From Pseudonocardiaceae bacterium (GTDB taxonomy: Bacteria; Actinomycetota; Actinomycetes; Mycobacteriales; Pseudonocardiaceae): a stretch of 64,000 nt of DNA. Location of the stretch: assembly GCA_009377865.1 (NCBI GenBank), contig WHTH01000002.1:62001-126000 (forward strand), given 5' to 3'. The notes below the pieces were generated by a model. The model was not told the DNA's origin, searched no databases, and was given only the letters and a program-made list of their open reading frames with translations. Positions 8,571 to 17,104 of this stretch are shown piece after piece (position 1 is the stretch's first letter; the number at the start of each line of letters is the position of its first letter). Position numbers and translations under genes: made by a program.

Positions 8571-8611
8571 AAGGGCACCTGCACGGCGCCGGACGCAGTA
8601 AAGGTGCCCTT
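8571..8611. terminator. Hairpin with AAGGGCACCT arms
   Basis: AAGGGCACCT (8571-8580) and AGGTGCCCTT (8602-8611) form a 10-base-pair stem with a 21-base loop in the gap between the LacI side and the convergent GH172 gene. It has no T-tract. It probably acts as a bidirectional terminator or belongs to a dispersed repeat that recurs in this window. Confidence 0.5.
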
Positions 8612-8638
8612 CACGGCAGCTCACCTGTGGCAGGACCG

Positions 8639-10384
8639 TCACGAGCCGAGGGGGCGCTTGGCGTAGTGGAAGGACCCCGTGCTGTAGCGGGCGGGCATGT
8701 CGTTGAGCGGACCGTGCTCCATGCCGAACACCAGCCGCGACTGGAACGGGATCGCGTCGGCGACGTGGAATCGGTAGGCGCTGTCGCAGGAGAACGGGCA
8801 GTCGGGAGTGCGCAGCTCGTGCGCGGTGTTGCCGTTCTGTGCGTTGCTGAAAGGGCCACGGTTGAAATACCAGCCACCCTCGAAGTAGTCCTCGGTGCCG
8901 GTGCCGTGAAACCCCACGGTGTTCGCGCTGTCGATCACGGCCCGCTCGTCGCCCTCGAGGTAACCGCGGATGTTGTTGAACGCTGAGTCATCGCCAGGCG
9001 TGAGGCCGGTCATCGCCGACGTCACGCCCATGAACTTGCCCCGGCCGGACTGCTCGGTGAATACCCAATCCTGCCCGGGTGTGGTGTCGCCGCGGTGCCA
9101 CTCGGAGCCGAAGTAGCCGGCATCGCCCAGCGGACTGAGCTCCAGCGCCCACTGTGGCGACGCGGCATGCACCAGCTCCACGTCGCCGCGCGAGATCGGA
9201 TGCGGCGAGCCGTTGACGAGCTCGACGACCGCGCTGGACGCATACGGCATCGGCCACCAGGACGTGTACCAGCCATCCGGGGCGGTATCCATCGCCGTGA
9301 ACAGCGACCGCACCTCGTACTCGCCCAGCCCGGACCCGAAGAACTCGCCGAGCGGGATGTCGACGGTGCGAACGCCGTCGAAGGTCAACCGCAGCTTGGT
9401 GCCGCCGAGGATCTCGTCGCTGACGCGGTCACGGGGCACGATCTGCGGGATCCGCAACTTCAGTTCGGAGATCGAGCCCGGACCGGTGACGCTGCCGAGC
9501 ACGACACTGTCCTGCGGCGCCAGCGGGCCGAATTCCGCGGCAGCCCGTTGGGCTCCCAGCTCGGCGGGCTTGGGGTCACGGAACCCGGCGTCGCGCAGCA
9601 CATCGATGACGTCTGTGGCCGGCTCGGCGGGGTCGAAGGTGGCCACCCCGGTGGCGTCGTCGAACGCCCGGTAGGTTACATGGTGGAAGAATGGGTTGGA
9701 CTGCGTGGTGATCCGCATCGACTCGCGGAACGGCATGGGCACCTTGATGAACACCCCACCCGAGGACAGGTCGGCGTTGGCCACCAGCGGGTAGACGAAC
9801 GGCGCTCCGAGCCGGCCGTCGACCACGTCCTGCAGCGGGGCGTCGAGCACCGTACGGCCGTCCAGTTCGATCTTGATGTTGCCGGTACGGCGCACGTCGC
9901 CGCCGTCGCGCGTGAACCAGATGGAGGCGACCTCGCCCGCGCCCTGCCGCTCGGCGATCACGCAGCCAGCCGGGTCGAGCCGCAGGCAGGAGAACCTCCC
10001 GCTGAACCCGTCATCGTTGCCGCCGGTGCGGTCGAAGCTGGAGAACTGCAACGTCTGCACACCGACCGGCAACGCGGGCAGCGCATCGAGCCGGCGGTAG
10101 TGGTCGTAACCCACCGGGCCCTTGCCGGCGACCGGCAGCGGCGCCGACACGGGCGGTTCCGGGGCAGCGGGTCCGAGCGGGGCCGGGCGCCGCAGCAACG
10201 GCGGGCGCTGCAACGTCGGTGGGAGCTCGCTGTGCTGCGCCGACTCCCCCGCGTTGCCGCTCGAGGACGGCTCACCGGGGTCCCCCGGGTCGGGTGGCTG
10301 CGCCTTGGCCGCCGCGATCGAGAAGCTCAGCAGCACCGCGAGCAACAGCGCCGCCAGCGGGGCAGCACGAAGAACCCGGGACAT
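8639..10384 (-). CDS. Secreted DUF2961 / GH172-family glycoside hydrolase
   Basis: The 581-residue protein starts with a cleavable signal (hydrophobic to about residue 28), then a Pro/Ser-rich linker to about residue 90. The remainder matches DUF2961, including GTGTEDYFEGGWYF (Glu at residue 498), GTKLRLTFDG and GYLEGDE. DUF2961 proteins form glycoside hydrolase family 172, whose studied members act on alpha-D-fructofuranosides or on D-arabinofuranosides of mycobacterial-type arabinan. AGGAGG lies nine bases before ATG 10384. It follows the binding-protein gene of the sugar importer on the same strand, so it probably releases the imported sugar outside the cell. The substrate is inferred. Confidence 0.83.
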   Translation of the reverse strand: MSRVLRAAPLAALLLAVLLSFSIAAAKAQPPDPGDPGEPSSSGNAGESAQHSELPPTLQRPPLLRRPAPLGPAAPEPPVSAPLPVAGKGPVGYDHYRRLDALPALPVGVQTLQFSSFDRTGGNDDGFSGRFSCLRLDPAGCVIAERQGAGEVASIWFTRDGGDVRRTGNIKIELDGRTVLDAPLQDVVDGRLGAPFVYPLVANADLSSGGVFIKVPMPFRESMRITTQSNPFFHHVTYRAFDDATGVATFDPAEPATDVIDVLRDAGFRDPKPAELGAQRAAAEFGPLAPQDSVVLGSVTGPGSISELKLRIPQIVPRDRVSDEILGGTKLRLTFDGVRTVDIPLGEFFGSGLGEYEVRSLFTAMDTAPDGWYTSWWPMPYASSAVVELVNGSPHPISRGDVELVHAASPQWALELSPLGDAGYFGSEWHRGDTTPGQDWVFTEQSGRGKFMGVTSAMTGLTPGDDSAFNNIRGYLEGDERAVIDSANTVGFHGTGTEDYFEGGWYFNRGPFSNAQNGNTAHELRTPDCPFSCDSAYRFHVADAIPFQSRLVFGMEHGPLNDMPARYSTGSFHYAKRPLGS

Positions 10385-10403
10385 GGTCGACCCCCTCCTC
10401 GTA

Positions 10404-10493
10404 TGACCTAGGTCACAGTGTTAGTGATTTACCATCTACTCTAGTTGTCGGTGTGAGAATGACTTAAGCACTGTTACGCAACGATTACGCAAC
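10404..10493 (-). promoter_or_regulatory. Regulatory region of the GH172 gene: palindrome and 11-base direct repeats
   Basis: This unusually AT-rich gap contains a perfect 12-base palindrome TGACCTAGGTCA (10404-10415) close to the start codon. Two copies of TTACGCAAC (10474-10482 and 10485-10493) repeat in direct orientation with an 11-base period, one helical turn. Read towards the gene, the repeats are GTTGCGTAA and would lie upstream of the core promoter, as activator sites do. No LacI-type palindrome was found here, so the hydrolase may have its own control. Confidence 0.5.
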
Positions 10494-10496
10494 CGA

Positions 10497-11513
10497 TCAA
10501 CCCGGCGAGTTCTCCCGGGAATAGACCTGGGAGGCGTTGCGCTGCGTGACCAGCTCGGTCTCCAGGGTCTGGGTCTTCGGCACGTTCTCGCAGCTGATAA
10601 GCAGCTTCTTGGCCGCCTCGATCGCCTCCTCCCCGCCGGTGGGGTAGGCGAGGCTCGCCGCGAGCCTGCCCTGCTCGACGGCCTTGATACCGCCGGAGGG
10701 GATCGGCAGCGCGTCGATGCCCACGAAGTCGATGCCCTGCGTGCGGCCGGCCTCCTCGGCCGCGAGGTAGGCGCCCTCGGCCATCGGGTCGTTGTGCGAG
10801 AAGAGCACATCGATCTGCGGCTGGGACTTCAGGATCGCGTCCATCTGCTCGCGGCCCTTGTCACGCAGCCAGTCGGCGGCCTGGCTGTCGACGATCTGCA
10901 CCTTCGAGCCCTTGATGCCCTGCCGGAAGCCGTCGCCGCGCTCCTGGGCCGGGGTGGAGCCGGGCAGCCCGCGGATCTCGACGACCTTGCCACCCTGCGG
11001 CAGCAGGGTCTGCGCGACGTGCTGCCCCGCCTTGCGGCCGATCTCGACGTTGTCGGCGCCGATGAAGGTGCTGTAGGCGTCGCCGTTGACCTTGCGGTCC
11101 AGCACGATCACCGGGGTGCCCTGGTTGTAGGCCTGGGCCACCTCCGAGGTCAGCGGCGCGGCCTCGTTGGGGCTGATGATGAGCAGGTCGACCTGGTTGG
11201 TCATCAGGTTCTGCACGTCGTTGACCTGCTGCGAGTTGTCCTGCGCGGCGTCGGCGAACTGGACCTCGAACTGTGGCACCTTCGCCGCGGCTGTGCGGAT
11301 GTCCTCGTTCATCCGCACCCGGTAGGGCTCGGCGAGGTTCGCCTGGCTCATCCCGATCCGGTAGTCCTCACCGGGCCCCTTGCAGGCATCGGCACGGGCC
11401 TGCTGGCCGCCGGCGGCGCCGCCGCGGTTCTCGCTGGTGGTGCCGCAGGCGGGGAGGACGAGCAAGCCGGCGGCCAGCAGGCCGGCCACGGCGCGGGTGG
11501 TGTCACGCATCAT
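10497..11513 (-). CDS. Sugar ABC transporter substrate-binding lipoprotein (RbsB type)
   Basis: The 338-residue protein has a lipoprotein signal ending in LPAC (Cys about residue 23). The domain that follows is a periplasmic-binding-protein type 4 fold: YRIGMSQANLAEPYRVRMN, LLIISPNEAAPLT, TPVIVLDRKV, VLFSHNDPMAEGAYLAAEEA and a terminal GGEEAIEAAKKLL. It captures the sugar outside the membrane for the permease and ATPase encoded just upstream. ATG 11513 has GGGAA upstream; an adjacent ATG at 11510 is also possible. The ligand is not readable from sequence. Confidence 0.9.
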   Translation of the reverse strand: MMRDTTRAVAGLLAAGLLVLPACGTTSENRGGAAGGQQARADACKGPGEDYRIGMSQANLAEPYRVRMNEDIRTAAAKVPQFEVQFADAAQDNSQQVNDVQNLMTNQVDLLIISPNEAAPLTSEVAQAYNQGTPVIVLDRKVNGDAYSTFIGADNVEIGRKAGQHVAQTLLPQGGKVVEIRGLPGSTPAQERGDGFRQGIKGSKVQIVDSQAADWLRDKGREQMDAILKSQPQIDVLFSHNDPMAEGAYLAAEEAGRTQGIDFVGIDALPIPSGGIKAVEQGRLAASLAYPTGGEEAIEAAKKLLISCENVPKTQTLETELVTQRNASQVYSRENSPG

Positions 11514-11527
11514 TGTTTCCCTTCGCA

Positions 11528-12553
11528 TCACGTTCTGGGTGCGAACCGCGCCACCGCGGCCGCCGCGACGATGACCAGGCCCTTGATCACGAGTTGTACG
11601 TTCTCGTCGACGCTGTTGAGCCCGAGGATGTTGTTGAGCACGCCCAGCAGCAGCGCGCCTGCCACCGTGCCGATCACCGTCCCGCGGCCCCCCGACAGTG
11701 CCGTGCCACCGATCACCACCGCGGCGATCACGTCGAGCTCGTAGCCGATGGCGTCGTTGGGGCCACCCTGGTTGAGCTGGCCGGCGTGCACGATGCCGGC
11801 CAGCGCAGCCAGCAGCCCGCACACCGCAAAGACCGTGATCTTCACCCGGGTGACCGGCACGCCGGACAGCCGGGCTGCCTTCTCGTTGCCGCCGATCGCG
11901 TACACGTGGCGCGAGAACGCGCTGATCCGCAGGAACGCGATGGCTCCGCCCGCCACCGCGACGAAGATCAGCGCGGGGATCGGCACGATGCCGTTGAAGG
12001 TGCGCTCACCGAGCAGCGAGAACGCGATCGGCGCCTCGCCGGGGCCGCTGCCGTAGGCGATGGGGACGGCTTGGCCGCCCGACCAGAGCCGCGCAAGTCC
12101 GCGCGCAATCGACAGCCCGGCGAGCGTGACGATGAACGCCTGGATGCCCAGCAACGTGCTCGCGGCGCCCTGCAGCGCGCCGAAGACCAGGCCGACGAGC
12201 AGCACCAGAGCCATCGCGGCCGCCAACGGCAGCTGGTTGTCGACCAGCAGCACCGCCGAGCCGACGGCGGCCAGTGAGAGCACCGACCCCACCGACAGGT
12301 CGATGCCGCCGACGAGGATCACCAGTGTCATGCCGACAGCGATGATCCCGATCTCGGACACCGCGCGGACGATGTTGGTCAGGTTCTCCCCGGACAGGAA
12401 AATGATCTCCCCATCCGGCGTCGGGGAGAACACGATCGCCCCGACGAACACGACGACCAGCCCCAGGACGCTCTGGAACCGCGCCAGCCAGGCCAGCGGG
12501 GATCGCCGCCGCGCGCCCTCGCGCTGCGGTGTCGGCGTCAGGGTGGCGGTCAC
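11528..12553 (-). CDS. Sugar ABC transporter permease (RbsC type)
   Basis: The 341-residue protein has about ten hydrophobic segments and the permease signatures MTLVILVGGIDLSVGSVLSL, GIQAFIVTLAGLSIARGLA and ALSGGRGTVIGTVAGALLLG. It forms the membrane channel of a ribose-class importer. Its start overlaps the ATPase stop (ATGA, 12550-12553), and the binding protein follows 14 bases downstream. The gene order ATPase, permease, binding protein is standard for this class. Confidence 0.92.
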   Translation of the reverse strand: MTATLTPTPQREGARRRSPLAWLARFQSVLGLVVVFVGAIVFSPTPDGEIIFLSGENLTNIVRAVSEIGIIAVGMTLVILVGGIDLSVGSVLSLAAVGSAVLLVDNQLPLAAAMALVLLVGLVFGALQGAASTLLGIQAFIVTLAGLSIARGLARLWSGGQAVPIAYGSGPGEAPIAFSLLGERTFNGIVPIPALIFVAVAGGAIAFLRISAFSRHVYAIGGNEKAARLSGVPVTRVKITVFAVCGLLAALAGIVHAGQLNQGGPNDAIGYELDVIAAVVIGGTALSGGRGTVIGTVAGALLLGVLNNILGLNSVDENVQLVIKGLVIVAAAAVARFAPRT

Positions 12554-14091
12554 GACGTGGCCCCCGTCAGCTGCTCGCCCATCGCGGCGGCGAGCACATC
12601 GGCCTCCCTTGCCTGGGCGGTGTCGAAGTCGGCGACCGACCGGCCTGCGCGTAGCACCACCACCCGATCACAGACCCCGATCAGCTCGGGCAGCTCGGAG
12701 GAGGCCAGTAGCACGCCGAGGCCCTGGCCGGCGAGCTCGCCGAGCAGCTCGTAGATCTCGGCCTTGGCGCCGACGTCGACGCCGCGAGTGGGCTCGTCGA
12801 GCAGCAGCACCCGCGGTTGCGTCCGCAGCACCCTGCCGAGCACCACCTTCTGCTGGTTGCCGCCCGAGAGAGTGTCGACCGGATCGCTGATCGCTGCCGT
12901 CTTGATACCCAGCCGGGCCGCAGAGTCCTGCGCGGCCCGGCGCTCCCGGCGTGCCGAGACCAGGCCGAGCCGCCCGATCGAGCCAAGGCTGGCGATGACC
13001 GTGTTGGCCAGCACCGAGTGGAACAGCACCAGCCCGGCGACCCGGCGGTCCTCGGGAACGAAGGCGATCCCGTTGCGCAGCGCGTACCGGGCGCTGCGCG
13101 GCGTGATCGGGTCGCCGCCGAGCAGCACCTGGCCGGACGTCGGCCCGGCGGAGCCGACGCCGTAGAGCGTCTCGAGCAACTCGGTGCGCCCGGCACCCAG
13201 CAGCCCGGCGAGCCCGACGATCTCCCCGGCCCGGACCGTCAGCGAGATGCCGTCGGGGTCGCGGCGACCGGGCCGCGGCCGGCGGTGGCGCACCGCGAGA
13301 TCCTCGACGCGCAGCAGCTCGTCGCCGCGCTCGACATCAGAGGTGGTGAACACCGACTGCACCGGCCGGCCGATCATGGCTTCCACGACCTGCGCCGTGG
13401 ACATGGTGCGCGGGTCGAAGGTGCCGACGGTTTCGCCGTTGCGCAACACAGTGGCGCGATCGGCGATGCGTGCGATCTCGTCCATCCGGTGCGAGATGTA
13501 GACGACGCCGACGCCGTCGCGGCGCAGCTCGCGCGTGACGTCGAAGAGCCGGTCGACCTCTGAGCTCGACAGTGCCGAGGTCGGTTCGTCCATGATCAGA
13601 ACCCGGGCATCGAGCGAGAGCGCCTTGGCGATGACGACGAGCTGCTGCTCGCCGGTGCGCAGCTGCTCGACCGGGCGGGCGGGGTTGAGCCGGACGCCGA
13701 TCCGCTCGAGCACCGCCGCGGTGCGTTGCTGCATGCCACGGCGGTCGAGCCGGCCGACGCGGCGCAGCTCGCGGCCCAGGAAGACATTCTCGGCGATCGA
13801 CAGCGCAGGCACCAGGTCCAGCTCCTGGTGGATCATCGCGATCCCGGCACCCTGGGCATCGGCGGGGCCGGCGAAGCGCCGCGGCTGTCCGGCCACCTCG
13901 ATCTCGCCCACGAAGTCGGTGACGTCGCCGGACAGGATGCGCATCAGCGTCGACTTGCCGGCGCCGTTCTCACCGAGCAGCGCGTGCACCTCGCCGGGCC
14001 GCACCGTCAGGTCGATGTCGCGGCATGCCTGCACGCCGCCGTAGCGCTTCGCGATCCCCGTGAGGGCGACGAGCGGGGCGCTGTCGGACAC
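12550..14091 (-). CDS. Sugar ABC transporter ATP-binding protein, double NBD (RbsA type)
   Basis: The 513-residue protein has two ATPase halves. The first has Walker A GENGAGKST, the signature LRTGEQQLV and Walker B VLIMDEPTSAL. The second has the degenerate P-loop GLLGAGRTE, LSGGNQQKVVLGR and VLLLDEPTRGVDVG. That asymmetry is normal for RbsA, AraG and XylG. It energises sugar uptake. It is the first gene of the importer operon, directly downstream of a LacI-type operator, and overlaps the permease gene by four bases. Confidence 0.93.
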   Translation of the reverse strand: MSDSAPLVALTGIAKRYGGVQACRDIDLTVRPGEVHALLGENGAGKSTLMRILSGDVTDFVGEIEVAGQPRRFAGPADAQGAGIAMIHQELDLVPALSIAENVFLGRELRRVGRLDRRGMQQRTAAVLERIGVRLNPARPVEQLRTGEQQLVVIAKALSLDARVLIMDEPTSALSSSEVDRLFDVTRELRRDGVGVVYISHRMDEIARIADRATVLRNGETVGTFDPRTMSTAQVVEAMIGRPVQSVFTTSDVERGDELLRVEDLAVRHRRPRPGRRDPDGISLTVRAGEIVGLAGLLGAGRTELLETLYGVGSAGPTSGQVLLGGDPITPRSARYALRNGIAFVPEDRRVAGLVLFHSVLANTVIASLGSIGRLGLVSARRERRAAQDSAARLGIKTAAISDPVDTLSGGNQQKVVLGRVLRTQPRVLLLDEPTRGVDVGAKAEIYELLGELAGQGLGVLLASSELPELIGVCDRVVVLRAGRSVADFDTAQAREADVLAAAMGEQLTGATS

Positions 14092-14125
14092 GGCTCACCT
14101 CCGCTCGCGGCTCGCGCACCGGGCT

Positions 14126-14172
14126 GGTAAACGATTACCCGGGAAGTTAGGGCGTGCACGGTAGCGCGTCAA
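14126..14172 (-). promoter_or_regulatory. Promoter with LacI-type operator for the sugar importer operon
   Basis: Reading leftward, TTGACG (-35, 14167-14172) is followed by a 17-base spacer and TAACTT (-10, 14144-14149). The near-palindrome GGTAAACGATTACC (14126-14139, one mismatch) covers the expected start site. Its layout copies the isomerase promoter at 7178-7224, which suggests one LacI repressor for both operons. Confidence 0.78.
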
Positions 14173-14300
14173 GCACTCTCCGGTACCTCACCGTGGCGCG
14201 GCGCCCAGACCGCCTCCCGTCGGCCACCGTCCACCACGCGCCTCGCGACGAATCCACGACAGCCCGCCACCCCCCGTGGGCTACTGCCGGGCCGGTGGCG

Positions 14301-14666
14301 CTACTGCCGGGTGTCGAGCTCCGCGACGAGCTTCTTCGGGGCGACCATGCGGTAGGCGTCCTCGACGAGCTCGGCGATCTCGACCCAATCGACTCCGGCG
14401 ACGTCGAGGCGCACTCCGAGCCAACCGCGGTGCCCGACGTAGGGCGGCACGAAGAACCGCTCCGGGTCGGACGAGACGAGTGCCTGCTGTGCACCGGCCG
14501 GGGCTGCGCACCAGAACCCGAGCCGGTCGTCGTGGTGGTGGTCGGAATAGCTGACGAAGACCTTGCGGTCGCGGACGAAGAAAGTCGGCTCGCCGTGCGA
14601 CGGCCGCTCGGTGGTCTCGGGCAGCGCGAGGCAGATCGCGCGCAGTTGATGCAGCGGCTGCTCCAT
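14301..14666 (-). CDS. MmcQ/YjbR family protein
   Basis: The 121-residue protein carries the family pattern: LRAICLALPETTERPSHGEP, FFVRDRKVFVSYSD, FVPPYVGHRGWLGVRLD and a C-terminal LVEDAYRMVAPKKLVAEL. YjbR-like proteins have a CyaY-like fold and are often called DNA-binding, although their function is unclear. It is monocistronic in appearance and sits behind the importer promoter on the same strand. Confidence 0.87.
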   Translation of the reverse strand: MEQPLHQLRAICLALPETTERPSHGEPTFFVRDRKVFVSYSDHHHDDRLGFWCAAPAGAQQALVSSDPERFFVPPYVGHRGWLGVRLDVAGVDWVEIAELVEDAYRMVAPKKLVAELDTRQ

Positions 14667-14766
14667 CAGCGCGGGCCTCTCTCATGCTCCCGGCCTGTCA
14701 GCGGGATTCGTACGCTGTGTCTGCCGGATCCGTACGGCTCTAGTTGGCGAGTCAGGCCGGCTGGCG

Positions 14767-14958
14767 CTACTGCTCGTCATCCTCGCTACCGTCCCGGATG
14801 GGGCGGTAGCCGTTGAGCTGGAGGCGGTGCAGGTCGGCCTCGACGATCCGGCGGGCCTGCACGTAGGCGCGGGCGCTCGCGGCGGCGAAGTAGCCAGCGG
14901 GGTCCTCGATGATCTGGTCGACGCGTGTGTCGCGATAGGGCAGCGACATGCTGTCCAT
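14767..14958 (-). CDS. Small hypothetical protein (63 aa)
   Basis: This soluble, charged protein (DSMSLPYRDTRVDQIIEDP, then a helical ARAYVQARRIVEADLHRLQ) has a GGAGG-like site before ATG 14958. Its composition and codon use look like a real actinobacterial gene, but I do not recognise the family. The acidic end (DGSEDDEQ) and central amphipathic helix suggest a small regulatory or adaptor role; this is speculation. Confidence 0.65.
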   Translation of the reverse strand: MDSMSLPYRDTRVDQIIEDPAGYFAAASARAYVQARRIVEADLHRLQLNGYRPIRDGSEDDEQ

Positions 14959-15034
14959 GTGGCCTCCTCCAGCCGACTCGCTTCAAGCGTAGCGGGTGAA
15001 TGCAACGCGCCCAACGCTCATGCGCCTCACACAT

Positions 15035-15796
15035 TCATGCACCCAGCGCTGCGGCCAGCAAGCCGGCCAGGAACCGCACGAACGGGACATCACTGCTGCC
15101 CAGGTCGCCCGGGTTCTCGGCGTCGACGGTCAGCATGCCGTAGCGGGTCGCTTCGGTGCCCACCGACGAGGAGATGAACGTCCGGTAGGCGTGCTCGGTA
15201 TCGGGCCAACCTCGCGGCGGGGTGGCAGCCACGTCGGCGACGAAGCGATGCTCGCCGCGCTCGACCAGACCGAGAACGTCGTCGCCGAGCACCGTGCCCT
15301 CGGTGAAGACCTGGGTCGGTGGAATCGCCCGGCCGACACTGAAGGGGCTCGGGCGCAGCACCCGAGGCGGACCAGGGTCGAGCTCGTAGAACGACACCCG
15401 GACCCGGTCCGGGCCGATCAGCTGGGCACCAGCCTCGAGCAGGCCGACGATCGCAGCGGCACGCAACGGCTCGCGCTCCTCGGAGGTGCGGACCGTCGTG
15501 ATCCGGGCAAGCAGGTTGACGAAGGGATCGAGAGTATCCTGCACGGCCACCAGCACCTGCTGCTCGGTGCGTACCGCCTGCACGGCGAGTTGGTCACGCT
15601 GCCGACGGGCCTTGTACCGCTCGAGCAGCGGCAGGCCCACGGCCACTGCGGTCAACACCGCCCCGGCGGTCAGCCAAGCGACCTGCACGCCACCCCGCGC
15701 ACCCTGCGCGAGCGGCGCGCACAACCACGCGATGACCGCCGCGACGACCGCGACGGTGATCGCCACCCGGGTGGGAAGCCGCAGCAGTACACGCAT
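15035..15796 (-). CDS. Membrane-anchored GAF-like sensor protein
   Basis: The 253-residue protein has two N-terminal membrane spans (about residues 10-27 and 37-55), a basic stretch (ERYKARRQRDQ) and then a GAF-like domain ending YGMLTVDAENPGDL. There is no kinase, cyclase or helix-turn-helix output domain, so it may sense a ligand and signal through a partner. ATG 15796 is used because the predicted spans start right after it; the Shine-Dalgarno site is weak. No partner gene is evident nearby. Confidence 0.7.
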   Translation of the reverse strand: MRVLLRLPTRVAITVAVVAAVIAWLCAPLAQGARGGVQVAWLTAGAVLTAVAVGLPLLERYKARRQRDQLAVQAVRTEQQVLVAVQDTLDPFVNLLARITTVRTSEEREPLRAAAIVGLLEAGAQLIGPDRVRVSFYELDPGPPRVLRPSPFSVGRAIPPTQVFTEGTVLGDDVLGLVERGEHRFVADVAATPPRGWPDTEHAYRTFISSSVGTEATRYGMLTVDAENPGDLGSSDVPFVRFLAGLLAAALGA

Positions 15797-15863
15797 ATCC
15801 CGCCACGCTAGCCGTCCGGACAGACACCAGGCGTGACCGGCGGGCTCGCGCACTGCCGCGCCA

Positions 15864-16871
15864 TCAACGCGATCGGATACGCGCTCCGGGTGGCCCCGAT
15901 GTGAGTTCCTGCCGGTAGGCCTCGATGACGGAGGCCGGCACGCGGCCGCGGTCGGAGATCGTCCAGCCGTTGCGCCGGGCCCACTCCCGGATCTGCGCCG
16001 GGGTGGGCTCGGCAGGCGGGACGTGCCGGGCCGGCGGCAACGTTGCTTCGAGCCCCTCGGTCTCGGCACGGCTGCGGTACTCCGCGCTCGCGGCGGCAAG
16101 GAAGCGGTAGGTCCATTCCTCGGCCAGCGGACGGGTCTCGCAGAACGCGATGGGCACCGACGGCCAGCGCACCTGCACCTCAGCCAGCGCGTCGGCCACC
16201 GCCGAAGGACGTACGTGCTCGAGCGCCAGTAGCTTCGAGTAGCGCTCCTCGACCACGACGGCGGCGCGCGGCAGCGCCGCCAGCTCGGCCAGCGCGAAGC
16301 CGAGCTTTCCGGTGGTCAGCGAAGTCGCCAGATCTTCGAGACCCTTGCGCTCGACCGCGGCGACGAGGGTCCCGTCGACCTCGACGCCGTAGTCCCCGGC
16401 GGGCAGCGCCCGGCGGGACAGGTCGACGTGGCCGCGGCCGGCCTTGGCGGCGAAGCGGTACGGGTAATGCTCGTGCGAGTCGATGACCAGCGCCAGCGTC
16501 TCGTCGCCGGCGCGTCCGGTGGCCTGCCTGGTGCGGGGCCGGGCCTTGCGTGTGGTGCGGGCCGACTGCCAGAAGATCGCCTCACGGCCGGTGCGCAGCA
16601 CTGTGAACACGAACTGCGAGCGATTCTCCCGCGCCCGGTCGAGCACCAGATCGACGGCCGGGCCGCGGCGGGTGCAGGAGCGCACCGGCACCCGCTCCAC
16701 GATCTCCGGGTCGTCCGGCCAGCCGTCGGCGCGGTGGCAGTACACCTTCGAGGTGCGTGGCCAGGTCTCCCGCGCCTTGAGCACGACCCCGCCACCCAGC
16801 GGCAGCCGAACCAGGTAAGGCAGCTTGGAGTCCGGCTCGGGGTTGTGCGCGATGACGAACTCTCCCGCCAT
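15864..16871 (-). CDS. ERCC4-type nuclease domain fused to an Lsr2-like DNA-binding domain
   Basis: The 335-residue protein has an N-terminal region of unknown type. At about residues 125-235 is an ERCC4/XPF-type nuclease core: LALVIDSHEHYPYRF, an Arg/Gly stretch and the active-site pattern AAVERKGLEDLATSL, in which ERKxxxD is diagnostic. The C-terminus (about residues 290-325) reads AQIREWARRNGWTISDRGR, the Lsr2 DNA-binding module with its RGR AT-hook. Lsr2 binds AT-rich, often foreign, DNA. The fusion could therefore cut or repair DNA at AT-rich places; that combined role is inferred. It stands alone as a transcription unit. Confidence 0.8.
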   Translation of the reverse strand: MAGEFVIAHNPEPDSKLPYLVRLPLGGGVVLKARETWPRTSKVYCHRADGWPDDPEIVERVPVRSCTRRGPAVDLVLDRARENRSQFVFTVLRTGREAIFWQSARTTRKARPRTRQATGRAGDETLALVIDSHEHYPYRFAAKAGRGHVDLSRRALPAGDYGVEVDGTLVAAVERKGLEDLATSLTTGKLGFALAELAALPRAAVVVEERYSKLLALEHVRPSAVADALAEVQVRWPSVPIAFCETRPLAEEWTYRFLAAASAEYRSRAETEGLEATLPPARHVPPAEPTPAQIREWARRNGWTISDRGRVPASVIEAYRQELTSGPPGARIRSR

Positions 16872-17104
16872 GCCCGTGATGGTGCCCGACCGTTTCGACG
16901 ACCCGCCGCCCGGGCCCTATTGGGACTGGTGCTTCGCCCATACTGCGGAGCCTGCGAAACCCTCGGCGCTTCCCGGGAGCTGGGGGAGGAAGACGGCTGC
17001 ATCACTGACGACGCCGATAGCCTCCGGATCTGGATTGGCGACGACGCCTACGAGCTGGAGCCCGACACCTGATCGACGTCCCATCGTGACGTCCGACCCG
17101 TCTG

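Noticed and set aside
10404-10415. TGACCTAGGTCA as the operator of the adjacent LacI repressor
   Set aside because: It does not match the two LacI-type sites (GTAAACG/TTTAC core); no adjacent regulator explains it.
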